64,000 nucleotides of DNA, taken from positions 1,032,001-1,096,000 of the forward strand of contig WPIO01000129.1 of NCBI GenBank assembly GCA_009760855.2, written 5' to 3'. The notes beneath the pieces were generated by a model. That model saw nothing but the letters and a program-made list of their open reading frames with translations. It was not told where the DNA came from and searched no databases. This DNA comes from Cristatella mucedo (lineage: Eukaryota; Bryozoa; Phylactolaemata; Cristatellidae). Of this stretch, positions 11,341-25,899 are shown piece by piece (position 1 is the stretch's first letter; each line of letters opens with the position of its first letter). A program made the translations under genes and the position numbers.

Positions 11341-12340
11341 AGGACACGTGGATTGCGTACATGCATTATGGGTTATATGCCGGTGAAGACCATTTTTAAG
11401 TTTAGGCTATCCAAGTTCATAGTATCTATAGGATTGTTCGTAACTAACGTGTTAGTTTATCGTCATTAATTTTGAAAAGGTCACTGGCTGATATTGAAGT
11501 ACGAATGTCGGTTATACATGCTGCAAAAGAGTGTTAAGAATGTTAATCATGGTGTATCATGACATTCGATCGAAGGGATTCGAAGATCAAAGCGCATGCG
11601 CAGCTGCATGCCATCCGCAGAACAGCGACAGCCTATATTATGGTTGGTGAATACATCGGCAAGAGGAATCAAATACTTTTTCAGAGTAATTTGACCTCTG
11701 GGCTCTGATCCCTGGGGTTTTCCTTGCTTTAAGGCTCACTGGCTTCCAACTTTTCCGGTTGACAACGCTCTAAAAACGTCATTTGAGATAGGACCTACAC
11801 AATTGAAGTTGAGGGCGAGCAATTTCCAAAAAATCTGACAGACGCCCGAGCATTAATTGAGGATGAATGGTATGAATTCTGCATTTCGAAGTCACCATTC
11901 GTGAGAAGGTCATTATAAACTCTCAAAAGTGCGGACTCTGGGGATTTTCTCGTTCAAAAACCTCAATGGAACTTACTAGCTATACATGACGTTGTACAAA
12001 TATATTTTAGCTGATTTACATGACTCAATCCAACGCCTTCGATGATATTGTTATCGCTATTGTTAATAGGAGAAAGTATATTTCTATGAGGCTGATCTGA
12101 TAAATTTGAGTTTTTAATGCATGAAATCAACGAGCCTATGCAAAATTCTTCCTTCTACATATTTGTTCTGTAGATTTAATGGTTGGAAGATTCGTTGAAA
12201 TGATTAATTGCATGGTTGAGAGGTTTAATAAATGACTAAGTGAACGTTTAGGTATTTTGAAACTTTAACTTTCGTTACGTGCTGCTTGTAATTTTGAATT
12301 CAACTCCTGAATTTAACGTGAGTGGGAGCAACATAAGATG
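11341..12340. other. Unassigned AT-rich DNA
   Basis: No open frame, repeat or RNA motif recognised. Confidence 0.45.
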
Positions 12341-12378
12341 TCTCTCTCACTCACTCTCTCTCTCTCTATCTCTCTCTC

Positions 12379-12467
<89 letters not shown>
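12341..12467. repeat. TC/GA microsatellite
   Basis: Roughly 125 bp of nearly pure TC dinucleotides. Poly-Ser-Leu and poly-Arg-Glu frames over it are artefacts. Confidence 0.95.
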
Positions 12468-12468
<1 letters not shown>

Positions 12469-15400
12469 GCTGATCTCTTAAACAAAGCAATGAGGACACC
12501 AACATCCACTGGCTTTTCATAAAAGTGACTTTTCCATGCAAGACGTGAAATTGACTCCAGAAGCTCTACAATAGCGAAGAGAGGGTGCGTTGACATTATC
12601 TGATTTCTTGAATGAGTAAATAATTGCATATTGCTCCGTTGGGCAGACAGGTGTGGTCAATGTAAGAGCTTCGAAGCTCTCCTTGCATTTCACAAAACCC
12701 TCCATGGATTTGGAAGTTTTTTTATCGGACACAAGTAACTGATCCGATAATGATATTCAACTTAGCTCTCAAAATCACCATCGACTAAAATCACGCCGTC
12801 TCTATACTAGCGAAATTTAAAAAGAAGCCGAGTACGTACCTTTTCGTTGCGCGGCCTTGGCACCTTTGTTTCATATGAAAAATTCGTTGCGTGCTGAAAT
12901 GTCCATGCGGTGTATCATTAACCTGTTAACGCGCCGCCTCCTTCCTAGAACACGCGAAATGCCTAGAAAGAGAAGTAATTCTCTTAAAGGCTTGTGTAAA
13001 TGTTGTTCTCTTACAATTATGAGAACTATTTTTATTCTTTTTTTGAATTTCAGTCAGCCTTTTAACGACTTCGGCTTGCGCCAGCTACAGTGTTTGCAAC
13101 TGAGCTGCAGTGGCACCTGCAGCGGTCACGTTCAGGCTCGAGGATCCTGGCTCACGGACCTATTTCTAATGGCCGCGATTGTCCGCAATGAAGCCTGCAA
13201 CTAAAAATCGCACTCGCTTCCAGGGCATCCAACGTTGCTCTGCGGCGTTTGAAATATCTTGACAGAATATTTTAGCCAGCCTATCATGGCCTAGCATTCC
13301 TCACGTTCTATAGTGCCGCATGCACCGCTCTCTCGGTCTGGGTCTATGCACGTCCATGCCGGCGAACTTCGCGAAAGCGATGGCCTCTCAATATCTAAAT
13401 GACCCTGTAAGGAGACAAGACTTGGAGCCGCCGCACGCCTTTACCTGTCATAGATCCAAAGCCAGCACTACGAAAGCTACCACCGCAGGCTGCAAGGTTG
13501 CAAAGGGAAACGAATTGGACGCCGGCCCGACGATCGACGGCGGTTACTCACCGGATTATATTAAAACGGGAGTACGTCAAATGAGTCAGATTATGACGGG
13601 TATTCAGCATTTAAGGTTCCTGAATTATAGCGGCCGCGAGCGAGTTACGCTATTTATATTTAGGTACCGGCGCTGCACCTGCAAGCCGTGAGCCATGACT
13701 CTCTGAGGCTCAGAGAGCTCATCCGCTAGTCATCATGCGTCGGCTGAGACTAGCACCGTTACGAGCGCTGCGTTTTTGGCTCTAGTTCTGTCCGAGAGAG
13801 GAAGCCGCCACACACGGCGCTTGAAGCATTAGGTTTCGGAGCTGTTCGAGAGAATTGCTGAGGACCGGATGAGAACCCTCGTTTGTGCTATGCTGTACAA
13901 CGCAGTGCTATGGCCACGCCTCGCAGGCTATAGCTCTTCACTGCCGAGAAGCCTGTCGATCTCTTGAATCGATTGCTTAGATCGCTTAGATCGATTGAAC
14001 ACTGAGCTCATATCTGTCTATCGTACCCCGTAGAGTGCCTAACCTAAACGAAGGCAGACAAGATTGGATTGCTGAAGCAAGGCCAGTCATGAATGTGATA
14101 AGTCGAAGTCAGGATTGCTCGTGCAATGGTTCAGGGAGGTGTGCTTAGCCTTGTGTTGTGCATGCTAATCTTGATCTAGGTTAAGGTCGATTCAGGTATA
14201 CACTGAGATAGCTCTGCGGCTAGATGGTACTTGCCTCTCTCCAGCCAAGTAAAATGCTGCCGAACTTGGTTCTTGAAAAGCCGAAGGTTGCTGGATACGC
14301 ATTGAAGCCCACCTGACTGCTGCGACGGCTGTTGATGGTTACGATGCAGACAAGACAGCTGTTATGACCGCTTCAAAGAATTCGTCTGAACGATCCCCGA
14401 TTTAAATGTATGTGTGAGCCCAACGAGGTACGTTGGGTAAGGCGTGCGTTGACGCGTGACACCGCTGCGTTAAGGTTTGTTTACAAAGCCGGCTGAGGAA
14501 GGCATTAATTCAAGGACAGGCACCGAAACGGTGGCGTGATAGATCGGCCAAATTATTACTGGCACTCCCTGTTTGCAGCTCTCGAATTGTAATTGCTAGT
14601 AACCAGTTATGCAATTATCTATAGCCAAAGCAGCATGCAAGCTGAAGCCTATTAATAGGTGGTAGGACTTCTGGAGAGAATTTACGCCCAAGCAGTTGAG
14701 CTCATTTGACCTCTTGGTTTGGCACCGTAGGAGAGTTATTACACGTTTCAGCAGCTGTTGAAAGCCTGCAACCCGCCTTCTCTGTCAAACACACTACTCA
14801 AAGCTGTGGATATGGACTTATTACCCATGGGGACTATTAGTTGCTGCAGTGTTGCACTACTGCGGCTTACCTGCATGCGTTGGTGTTTGTGGCTGTTAGT
14901 TCAGTCCGCACGTCAAGCCGCTGTGCCCTGTTTGTGACGTCGTTTTCCGCAAAATCTAACCTGTATAATGCAATTCCAGAGCGGTATTCACCGCTCATTT
15001 CTATACACTTCAACGCACGTCCGTGGTTTACCGTGGCCGAAACAGCTCCAAAGCCACGTCTTAAGCCGTCGCACTAGCTCTCACCGCGAGCCGCGCCTAC
15101 TTGAATGTTGTGCCACCAAACTAACGGCTTCCGTAGACTTTAATTAGCATCGAACGTGGCTGAGACTAACTATTCGAGTACTACTAATACTAATACTAAT
15201 TTAGCTAATTAATCAACCAGAGTAGCCAGGCCAATCACCCCATCGGAAAACTAAAACATCATTTGGGACCTGTTTTTCGATCAAGCTTATGCTACGTCGG
15301 CCGTGACCCTTGCTTATTCGTGTAGTATCGCAGCGTTTGCAATGTGTACAGATCTGACGATTGAAATACGCCAAACTGTAAGGATACAGCGCTCGAACAA

Positions 15401-15655
15401 AGACCTACAAGCGGTGGTAGCAGCGAAACAGTCTTGGCGAAAACGAAAAAGTTGACTACCTTTGTAGCTAGCTGGTAGCTGGCAGGCAGCTCCATGTCGA
15501 CTCTCTAGCAAGCTTAGCAGCTAGCAGCATTTCTAATTACTCATCGGTGGCAAGACCGTTGCTCAAACTGTGTGTCTGCGGTCAGTCTGGCACCGTATAT
15601 ATGGATGAGGTCGTAAGTCATACACAAATCCCATTAAATACATATAATTATACTG
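12468..15655. other. Unassigned DNA with one small family B 3' relic
   Basis: At about 12958-13000 the plus strand reads GCCTAGAAAGAGAAGTAATT then CTCTTAAAGGC, a decayed family B 3' end. Frames of 115 codons (12857-13204) and 123 codons (13320-13691) have no recognised domain. No RNA gene seen. Confidence 0.4.
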
Positions 15656-16430
15656 TTATGTAATGTATTTCCATCTGTGACTCAACAAGGCCATACCAAC
15701 TGAGGGAGTGTTCCTCAGGAGAATAGATGAGTCAGGAATGCAGTCGAGGATATGACTAGTATGGAAGTAGCAGCTCAGAACGGCTGGCAAGGATTTTCCA
15801 CACTCGGCAACAGGAGAGGACATGTCGTTGCGTAAGAACGATGGTAGCGCGTTCCACAGTCTAGGAACTCCAAAGCAAAGGCTTCCGTTGCCAACGGCTT
15901 GTAGGCGGAGGAAAGGGACAGCTACTGTATTGTCTATACAGGCCTTGAGGGCACGAGAAGGCTGAAATTGGTGCAGCGGTTCTGCTAGTTATGAAAGAGC
16001 CAAGTCATGGCGGGCCTTGTGGGTTAGAGTAAACTAATTTTGCTCTGTATCTGCCAATTAAACGGAAGCCATCGAAGCTCCAACAGCAAAGGAGACGGAA
16101 CCTGCTGGATTTTTTGACTAATCTTGCTGCCGTATTCATCACTAGATTTTTTATTCATCACGATCAACGGCTTTTTACGGTAGCCCGGTCGAGGCGGAGT
16201 TGCAGTAGTCTGGCCTTGACAGAAGCATCGAGCAAGTCAATTTCCGGAAAGCCACAGCGGTAGACAGTCCCTAATCTTACACTGAGATCAGACGTGATGG
16301 AAAGCTTTGGAGGCAGTTTTCTTAACGAAACTTAAAAAATTTAAGCTGCTATCGCAGAGGAGAGCTGAAGGTCGCACCACAGCATCAACAATTATAGCAG
16401 CAAAGTGTCTTTGTCCAGCTGTAAGCTTGC
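15656..16430 (-). pseudogene. Degenerate family A non-LTR fragment
   Basis: The plus strand shows the inverted family A 3' tail (TGTAATGTATTTCCATCTGTG at 15658), then the inverted boxes GTTCCACAGTCTAGGAACT and GCCTTGAGGGCACGAGAAGG, and further decayed RT sequence to about 16430. Frames are broken throughout. Confidence 0.75.
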
Positions 16431-17620
16431 GATGCCCGATGTGCAGTAGTTCCGTATACCAGTCGTTAAGTAAGGGGAAATAGGCCGAAAACCAGGATCC
16501 CATTTATTGCGGCTTTTCCTTAGCGTTTCTCATTTAAGGTCAGAGGCTAAGCTCATTGTTCACAATCTAGGGACATTTTGCTAGTGTCTGAACACACAGC
16601 TTAAGGCTCAGCCGAAGCCCATATACTCACACCTCCAACGTCTGGGAGCCTAGTCTGTAAGTATGGTGTCGTCGGCGAGAAGGCTCTGCCAAGCAATTTT
16701 TCCACTATACACACACACACACCAGATTCGGGGGGCGGGGGCCAATAAGGGGCAGTAACTGAGCAGAACTGAGAATACCCTCCGCCATTACCCGCCACTG
16801 GGCGTCGCAGGGGCGCGTGCTTAAAGCTGAGCCTCGGCCAAGCCAAAAAGGAGCGACACAGGTTCTCGGTGTACGCACTGTGTAAATAAATAGCAAAAGG
16901 CGAAATGTCCTGCGAAAGAGCTCGTTTGAGTAGGGGATTACACGTGAGTAATCTTTCTTGTGATGAAACTTTTTCTACCCATCCATCCGTGTTACTCGTT
17001 TTTTTACTCTCTCTCCCTCTCTTTTTCATATCCCCTCTATTTTCTCTCAATCCTTTCCCTTCATTCCTGCACAGCCAGGACAACCAGCAAAACGATCAGA
17101 CCTGCGTTAGTCTGCACTACTAGAAGGTGGAACAGCTAGGTTCCTCAGCGCGGTTGCCTGCAGCTTCGCCGGAAACAAATTGGTCTGACAGGGCCACCCG
17201 CTACCAAGAATAGTGAGATAGCAGATGGTATCGTCTGTTACCTGAAGTGCACCGTAGGAAATAACCGGTGGTTTGGTGGAATGTAGGGGCGACGGTGCTT
17301 GGTCGCCGCCGACAGATTACGTGTTCTATTTCATCACCGGTCGCTTGCGATAAAGCAGTTTCTGCCCCGTTACATTCTGTCGAGGCAAGTGGCAGCCGCT
17401 CCCCGTCAGAAGTATTGCCGCACTGCTCCCGGCGATAGCCGAAATGCGTGCTGGATCGGGGAGCGCTTCTCCAAGTCTCCTGGACTTTTCTCTACGTCAA
17501 GTCTCGATGACGTATCGGCAAGTCGGTAAGCAGCCGATTATGGGTGCTTAAAAAGTGTGGCGACGTCACACCAATCCACGATGCACGCAATCACTTTCGG
17601 CAGGAGCCGCCTTCTTGTGT
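16431..17620. other. Unassigned DNA
   Basis: The 160-codon minus-strand frame at 16601-17083 overlaps other open frames and shows no known domain. A short AC run lies at 16710-16721. No gene supported. Confidence 0.35.
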
Positions 17621-17621
17621 A

Positions 17622-17690
17622 TCAGCGCCTACAAAGAGATTAAGTTCTCTGAGGACGCTTTATCAAGTGCATTATTATTATTATTACTAC
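17622..17690 (+). mobile_element. Family B 3' end, solo
   Basis: CGCCTACAAAGAGATTAAG, TTCTCTGAGGACGCTTTATC and an ATT tail at 17671-17687: the last 60 bp of family B without any coding sequence. Confidence 0.75.
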
Positions 17691-18235
17691 ACGACGTACG
17701 CCGCGAGATCGTTTTGGTGCGTTCAATTGCCTGACTGGCATACGATGTAACGGCACAGTCAGTCAGGCTGATTGCTCCCACACCGGACCGTTTCTCTACG
17801 CCCTGGAAGCGCGGGTGCCCGCGGGCCTGGACGCCCGCGGGCACGCGCGGGGCAATGTCGCCATCCATACGTTTGCTCCTGTCCAGCATGCCTATCAGTG
17901 CAGTGCAGCGGCATTATCATCTGAGATTGACCTCAAAGAACGACAGCGCGTGCACATTGGCAATTGGCCTGTCACTAATGGCCGTCGAAAAATGTCAGAT
18001 CAGGGTTGCAAAGAGCTAGCACTGATCGAGATCTAGCCTTCGAATCATTGCCTTTTTTCGCAGGAACTGTTCTCAGGAAATCTTCACATCCTCGCTACCA
18101 ATGACAAATGGCTACTTACACTCGCGGGCTGCAGGAGCTCAATCCTACAGCCACCACGAACTCTCTTTGCACACGACTCACCGTTGATCGAGTACACACG
18201 AACATACTGCCGCCGTAGTTTACGTACTCCAAACC
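17691..18235. other. Unassigned DNA
   Basis: A small inverted repeat GCGGGTGCCCGCGGGCCTGG with GCCCGCGGGCACGCG is visible near 17811-17840. Otherwise nothing. Confidence 0.4.
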
Positions 18236-18356
18236 CGTATTTTATACGGGTTCATCTTACGTAATATTTTTTTTATACAAATCGTCAAAACCCGCATCTT
18301 ATAAACGGGTGAGTCTTAGGATTATGTGCATCTTATATGCAGGAAAATACGGTACA
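18236..18356. mobile_element. Possible MITE or DNA-transposon end
   Basis: ACCCGTATTTTATACGGGT, ACCCGCATCTTATAAACGGGT and TGCATCTTATATGCAGG are spaced modules that end in AAAATACGGTA. This recalls terminal regions of non-autonomous DNA transposons that carry repeated TATAAGATGC-type units. The matching other end was not found, so the boundaries are guesses. Confidence 0.35.
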
Positions 18357-18720
18357 TGATCAAATGAAGTTCACGCTCAATCGAAATCAAATTAAAAGAT
18401 ATGGATGGATTGGAAGGATGGTCTCTAATGGAGTGAGCGGCGGCAGCTGCAGCTGCGGCGAGCCATACAGTTCGGTCATGCGTGAGTTGGGTCCCGCTCG
18501 CTCTTTCCGACGCCGCCAGGCACGTGTTAGTACCCTTCAAAGAGGGCGAGCGCTACAGCGTGCCGCGCGTTACCTGCAAATGATCGCGAAGCCTCTGAGG
18601 TCTACTGAGTATAGCTCCCTCTCAAGAGATCTCGTTACGCTCTAAAATGTGCTAATTAAAGCGCGGAATACAAGCAAGTGGGATTCAGGCGGCGGAGGTA
18701 CAGCCCGTCCTGAATTCTTA
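18357..18720. other. Unassigned DNA
   Basis: Nothing recognised; one 102-codon plus-strand frame without a motif. Confidence 0.4.
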
Positions 18721-18721
18721 G

Positions 18722-18993
18722 CCCTAAACCCTAAACCCTAAACCCTAAACCCTAAACCTTAAACCCTAAACCCTAAACCCTAAACCCTAAGACTCTTAAC
18801 CCTAAACCCTAAACCCTAAACCCTAAACCCTAAACCCTAAACCCTAAACCCTAAACCCTAAACCCTAAACCATAAACCCTAAACCCTAAACCCTAAACCC
18901 TAAACCCTAAACCCTAAACCCTAAACCCTAAACCCTAAACCCTAAACCCTAAACCCTAAACCCTAGGACTCTTAACCCTAAACCCCATACCCC
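18722..18993 (+). repeat. Interstitial (CCCTAAA)n telomere-type array
   Basis: About 35 copies of the heptamer CCCTAAA (TTTAGGG on the other strand), interrupted by the unit CCCTAAGACTCTTAA near 18783-18800, a similar CCCTAGGACTCTTAA near 18961-18976 and one CATAAA variant near 18870. It is flanked by non-telomeric sequence on both sides, so it is not a chromosome end in this assembly. Confidence 0.9.
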
Positions 18994-19338
18994 AGGGGGA
19001 AATGTCGGGGGGAATGTCGGGGGGGGGAATGTCCGTACCCCCACCCGTTTGCACGAGGGGAAACAGTACTTGGGCGAAGTAAAGGCCGAGGAGGACTGAC
19101 TGAGTAGCTTCAGGTAGTCAAGCTCAATAGGTCGATAGGTCAGTGGGTCAGCAGGATTGAATACCTGCATCATACTAGGTGTCCGTAGCGATTCAGCCAA
19201 CCAGATCGTCTTCTAGTTGAGCGCCGTTCGCCTGCCGTACGCCGCGACTCGCCCTCAGATTCAGCAGCCGTGCATAACTGCTCCACGGAGCCAACTGTTG
19301 CTGCTGCTGCCCGGTGCTGAGTCCGGGCAGCAGCAGCA
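18994..19338. other. Unassigned DNA with G-rich minisatellite
   Basis: GGGGGAAATGTC, GGGGGGAATGTC and GGGGGGGGGAATGTC follow each other at about 18994-19034, a small G-rich tandem beside the telomere-type array. No gene. Confidence 0.5.
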
Positions 19339-19339
19339 G

Positions 19340-21470
<2,131 letters not shown>

Positions 21471-21703
21471 CACCAGAGCTGGCAGCGCCAGGTGGATACC
21501 CAGACAGAGGGTCACGTGTACGATCTCGAGTACAAACGGTGCACCAGAGCTGGCAGCGCCAGGTGGATACCCAGACAGAGGGTCACGTGTACGATCTCGA
21601 GTACAAACGGTGCACCAGAGCTGGCAGCGCCAGGTGGATACCCAGACAGGGGGTCACGTGTACGATCTCGAGTACAAACGGTGCACCAGAGCTGGCAGCT
21701 ACT
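21471..21703. repeat. 71-bp direct tandem repeat, three full units plus a partial
   Basis: CACCAGAGCTGGCAG recurs at 21471, 21542, 21613 and 21684, exactly 71 bp apart, and the units are nearly identical (one A/G difference in CAGACAGAGGG versus CAGACAGGGGG). The unit also contains GGTCACGTGTACGATCTCG. There are no spacers, so it is not a CRISPR array; no resemblance to an RNA gene was confirmed. Confidence 0.95.
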
Positions 21704-22790
21704 TGAGGTCTGGATGATTTCGATTAGCTGCATCCACATCTTCTGCATTCACATTTCTGTGCTCTCTTTCCTGGCGTTTAAACTTTCTGAATGGACCACA
21801 TTGAAGCTTTCGCGAGTTCCGGGGTTCTGCTGGCTTTGTAAGCTACATTTTAGCTTCTCCAAAGCTGTGGCCACCCAAAGTTCTCAAACGTGTTGCTAAT
21901 AGGTCGTTATTGAACTTATAGGTATGCATGCTTTCGCTACTTGGCGAATGAATCTCCTTCGTTGCCCATCTCTGTAAGGCCGTTACCTAACCCTCTGGGC
22001 AGCGGCATTAAAATGTTTCTTTGAACAGTCGAGAAGTGCATCGCTTTTTTCTGAAGACGTCAATGTCCAAATCATGCTGATGATAATGTCGATAAAATGA
22101 GATGAATTGTGACATTTAATAGGGCGCGCCAACTTAAAATAGTAGCGGTACGCTCAGCAGAGGTCGTCAGATGGCTGGATGATGATGGCGGCGGGTTGGC
22201 TAGTGTTTCGTATCTATCATCGATCTTCTCAGCAGCTTTATGCATTAATTTGGCCGTCTCTTCGGAAGCTCTTTCTTCAGCTATAGAGTATTTACTACAG
22301 TCCTCAGCGTAGAATCAAGAGTTTTGCATTCACTCGGAGATGGTAAAACAGGTCAGACTTTCGTTCCTCTCACCTTTACCCCAAACTTTTATTTTCTCAC
22401 TGTACTTTTATCTCTGTACCTTTCAATATCTTTCTTCCTTCTTTTTCTTACAAATGATCTTATAAGATCGCATCCCATTTAGCAACGACTTCCTCTATCG
22501 AATAGGGCTACCAAAGATCCTAGCAATTGGCACTGTCGGTCATTACCGTGTCGGGAGCCGCAGCAAGGAAATGCACGTCAAGAAAACAAACCGGGACCGC
22601 ATTCTCAGTTTAACTACAATGAATGCTGGTTCAATAGCCGACATTGACAAAATTTACGAAGACGACATAGAGAATTACCGCTCTCTTCTACGAGTCAAGG
22701 GCACAATTAAGCATGGCCCCCGTGTGCAAGGCAGCTAAATATATCTTCGTACTAGGTGGGCTGGCTTTGATAAACACGGGCATTAAAAGC
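21704..22790. other. Unassigned DNA
   Basis: No gene, RNA or repeat recognised. Confidence 0.4.
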
Positions 22791-23815
22791 CTAGGCTTTG
22801 ATTTGTAGAAAAGTAATTAAGGCCCTTGGAATAAGATATCACTTTCATGCTGACGATACTCAGCTGCATTTGTCATTCTGACCGTCGGAATCTGCCGCAG
22901 CAACAGATCAACTGAATGCTTGCCTTGCCGACATTAGATCCTGGATGTTGGAAAACTTCTTGAAACTAAATGACGATAAAACAAAACTGCTACTCAAAGG
23001 ACACCTTAAGCGTGTGGCTGGATTAAAAGGCTTTGCTCTTCTAACATGTGATGCTGTTGTGCGAAACACCACGTGCTCGAAATTTAGGTTTCGTTTTTGA
23101 CAGCTGCCTAAATTTTAAAAGCTTCATAAAGAAGACTGCTTCTACAGCTGGCCATCACACCCGATCCCCATTCAAGATTAGGAGCTGTCTTCCACAGTAG
23201 CTTGCAAAAAATTTAACTAGCTCCTTACTTCTGTCTCGGTTTGATTATTGTAATTCTCTTTTGACTGGGCTACCAAAGAAAGGAATTAGGCTACTGCAGC
23301 TGGCTATGAATATGGTTGCAAGGCTAGTCTTCAAGTTCCAGCGCTTTGAGCACGTGCCTCCTTTGCCAAAAGAGCTAGGGAGGCTGCCGGTTGATCAACA
23401 GATACAGAGCAAAGTTCGCAGCTTGACCCAAAGGCCCGCCACGGCTTGGCTCCTTCGTACCTAGCTGAACTGCTGCACCGGTTTCAGCCTCTTCGCGCCT
23501 TCAGGTCCTGTGGGGACAATACATTAGCTGTTCCATTCCTCCGCTTAAAGACCGTTGGCGACAGAAGCTTTAGCTCTGCAGGTCCTAGACTGTGGAACTT
23601 GCATCCAAGATTCTTACGCAACGACAACTACTCTCCTGCTGCCGACTATGGCACATCTTTTTCAGCGGTCCTGAGCTGCTACTTATATGCTACTCACTAC
23701 CTCAACTGCTCTCCCGACTGTGCTATGCTTCCCACTTTCTCTTCGTTGCTTGAGAGGAAATTTGTTGGCTACCGAATGTTTACCAAAAGCCGCTATTCAT
23801 CTTCATAGCTCTGCC
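22790..23815 (+). pseudogene. Family A non-LTR retrotransposon, truncated and frameshifted
   Basis: Sequence around 22845-22870 translates to a version of the RT catalytic box (HADDTQLHLSF) that lacks the preceding Tyr, followed by LADIRSWM and LKLNDDKTKLL with frame breaks. The last parts form two overlapping frames at 23261-23464 and 23446-23808 covering the C-terminal module (LKTVGDRSFSSAGPRLWN). Truncated 5' at the RT palm. It is not coding-competent. Confidence 0.85.
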
Positions 23816-25510
23816 GTGATCCCGACGGAGACATATGCATACGTACACTTGGAGCCATTCATTGACCTTCAACTAGGCCCAGACGAGGGAAAAAAATCAG
23901 TCTACGCTAACAACAACAACAAACTGCAATTAATACTTGGACCCTTACAGTGTTCAGCTTCCTCCTCTGTTGTTTGTCTCTCTAGCTCTCTCTCGCTTCT
24001 CGCTGCAGTGGACAAGTTTTTTTTTTAATGCCATTTTGCAGCTGTTTTCTGCAGTTTCCTCGATTACGAAGCCTACCTGGGTCCTCATCCTGAGATTTTT
24101 TTTATTCGCCAATACATACCGAGTAATATTAATAAATGTGAACAACGATATGGAAACGGTTTTTTCATAATCATACCTACTGGTGGCTGCGAATATTTTG
24201 CTATGGACATAGCACCCATAGTAAGCCGTACACATCTGCAATGGCCGTTACGCCTATAGCAGGACGCTATGTTAGCTGGTCGTTCCTCTTGCAGCTTCCG
24301 CTTGCAGCTGGATGGGAATCCTGAGGACCGGCAGACACCTCCTTGCATCAGCGGGCTGCGGCTTGGCCGCGCGTCGCTGTCGCTAGGAAGGGGTCTGACC
24401 GGCTGCCCCCCACTGCCGGCGCGCGAGCGCGCGGACAGCGGAGGCCGGTCGGCTTTTGCTCGGGCCCGGCCGACTTCGCTGACGGAGCGGTGGGTGGCCT
24501 GGTGACACCGACGCCGGAGCGGACGGAGCCGATCGCCGGCCGCCCTGTGCTTTCAGTGCGGCCGGCGACCTGCCTCTGGTACTTTGGGTCGGGGGAAATA
24601 CCCGTTGGCTGAAACGCGTTGAGTGACGCGGGTGCTGGGCTGCAGTCGGCTGGTGCTGGAAGATCAGCTTGCTCGTACCGAGGATAGGACCTGTTGGCCA
24701 AGTTGGATTTTACGATTACCGAGTCCATAGCCCTTCAGCTCCCTACGCTGACGTCAGCAAAGCGTCATTCAAGCTCCGTTTGCCGCGAGGAGCTTGCGCC
24801 CGTGCGACGTCAGCGAGTCGACGACGACGACTTCTCGTGCCCGTCTTTAGCTCGCCACTACCCCGAGCCGTATGGCGGCGGCCGGCGAGCGAGCTGTCCG
24901 AATGCCACTGTTGGCTAGCAGATCTGCATGGACCGTCCCTCTGGTGACGTAGAGCAGCGGGAAGGGGGAGCTCCGATCGCCGCGGAGCTCTGATCCTGCC
25001 CTCGTGCAGACATCGGCCTGTCCCTGGCAGTAGCGCCTCCCGGCGGCAGTGCCGCGTGGGCCGCTCTGACGCGGGAGATGGCGACCTGCAGTCGCCGACG
25101 GTCTCGACCTCCCCTCTGACGCTGACAAGCCCGGAGGAGAAATTCGGCATACCAGGCCAGCTACGAATGATATCTTTCAGGTCAGACCAGAAGCCGGCGG
25201 GAGGTTAGATCAGTTAGGAAGTTATTGCCCAGTCGTTAGGCCGGCAAGAGTGACGTCAGAAGTGTGACTCCAATGAGCAGCCGACATGTCAGTTGAAGCC
25301 CGGTCGTCCATTACGACATCTTCGCTCTAGCCTCAATGTCAGCAGAAAACCGTAAATCCCAAGGCTAATAACGTGATTTAAATAATTTTTGACGCATTCG
25401 AAGTGCGCGAAAGCCCTTGAGCTCGTAAAGCTGTCCATTATTTTCGAATGGCGCGCTGGCACGGGCGAGCGTAAGCAGCCCCAGGACCGGAAGTACTGAG
25501 CGGGCCAGTG
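23816..25510. other. Unassigned DNA including a GC-rich island at about 24.27-25.16 kb
   Basis: The island is CpG-dense with long open frames on both strands, as expected by chance at high GC. It may be a CpG-island promoter or exon of an unrecognised gene. No domain, start context or splice chain could be defended. Confidence 0.3.
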
Positions 25511-25514
25511 TGAG

Positions 25515-25575
25515 AGAGAATAATAATAACAATTCATTAATCTAACACCCTCAGAGAACTCAACATCTCTTAATT
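25515..25575 (-). mobile_element. Family B 3' end, solo, inverted
   Basis: AATAATAATAACAATTCATT then ACACCCTCAGAGAACTCAAC and ATCTCTT: the tail of a family B insertion with no coding part. Confidence 0.6.
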
Positions 25576-25725
25576 AAATTAACCTATGCTATGGAGAAGA
25601 GACACGCAAACTGACATCAAGCCAGACTAAGACATAGAAAGTCAGAGGCACTGGGAGAAAGGGACAGAGACACCAAGGGAGACAAAGGTAGCAAGGGTAG
25701 AGAGACGAGAAACAAAGGGAGACAG

Positions 25726-25770
<45 letters not shown>

Positions 25771-25882
25771 AGATAGTGAGAGAGAGAGATAGTGAGAGCA
25801 AGAGAGAAAGAGATAGAGAGAGGGAGAGAGAGAGAAAGAAAGAGGGAAAAGAAGAGAGAGAGAGAGAGAGATCGTGGGAGAC
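25726..25882. repeat. GA-rich microsatellite
   Basis: AGAG runs with interruptions. The 190- and 321-codon frames that cross it are low-complexity artefacts. Confidence 0.9.
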
Positions 25883-25899
25883 AGAAAACGGCCCATCTA

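Noticed and set aside
18722-18993. True chromosome end
   Set aside because: More than 18 kb of other sequence lies on one side and 45 kb on the other.
21471-21703. CRISPR array
   Set aside because: The 71-bp units are contiguous without unique spacers and the genome is eukaryotic.
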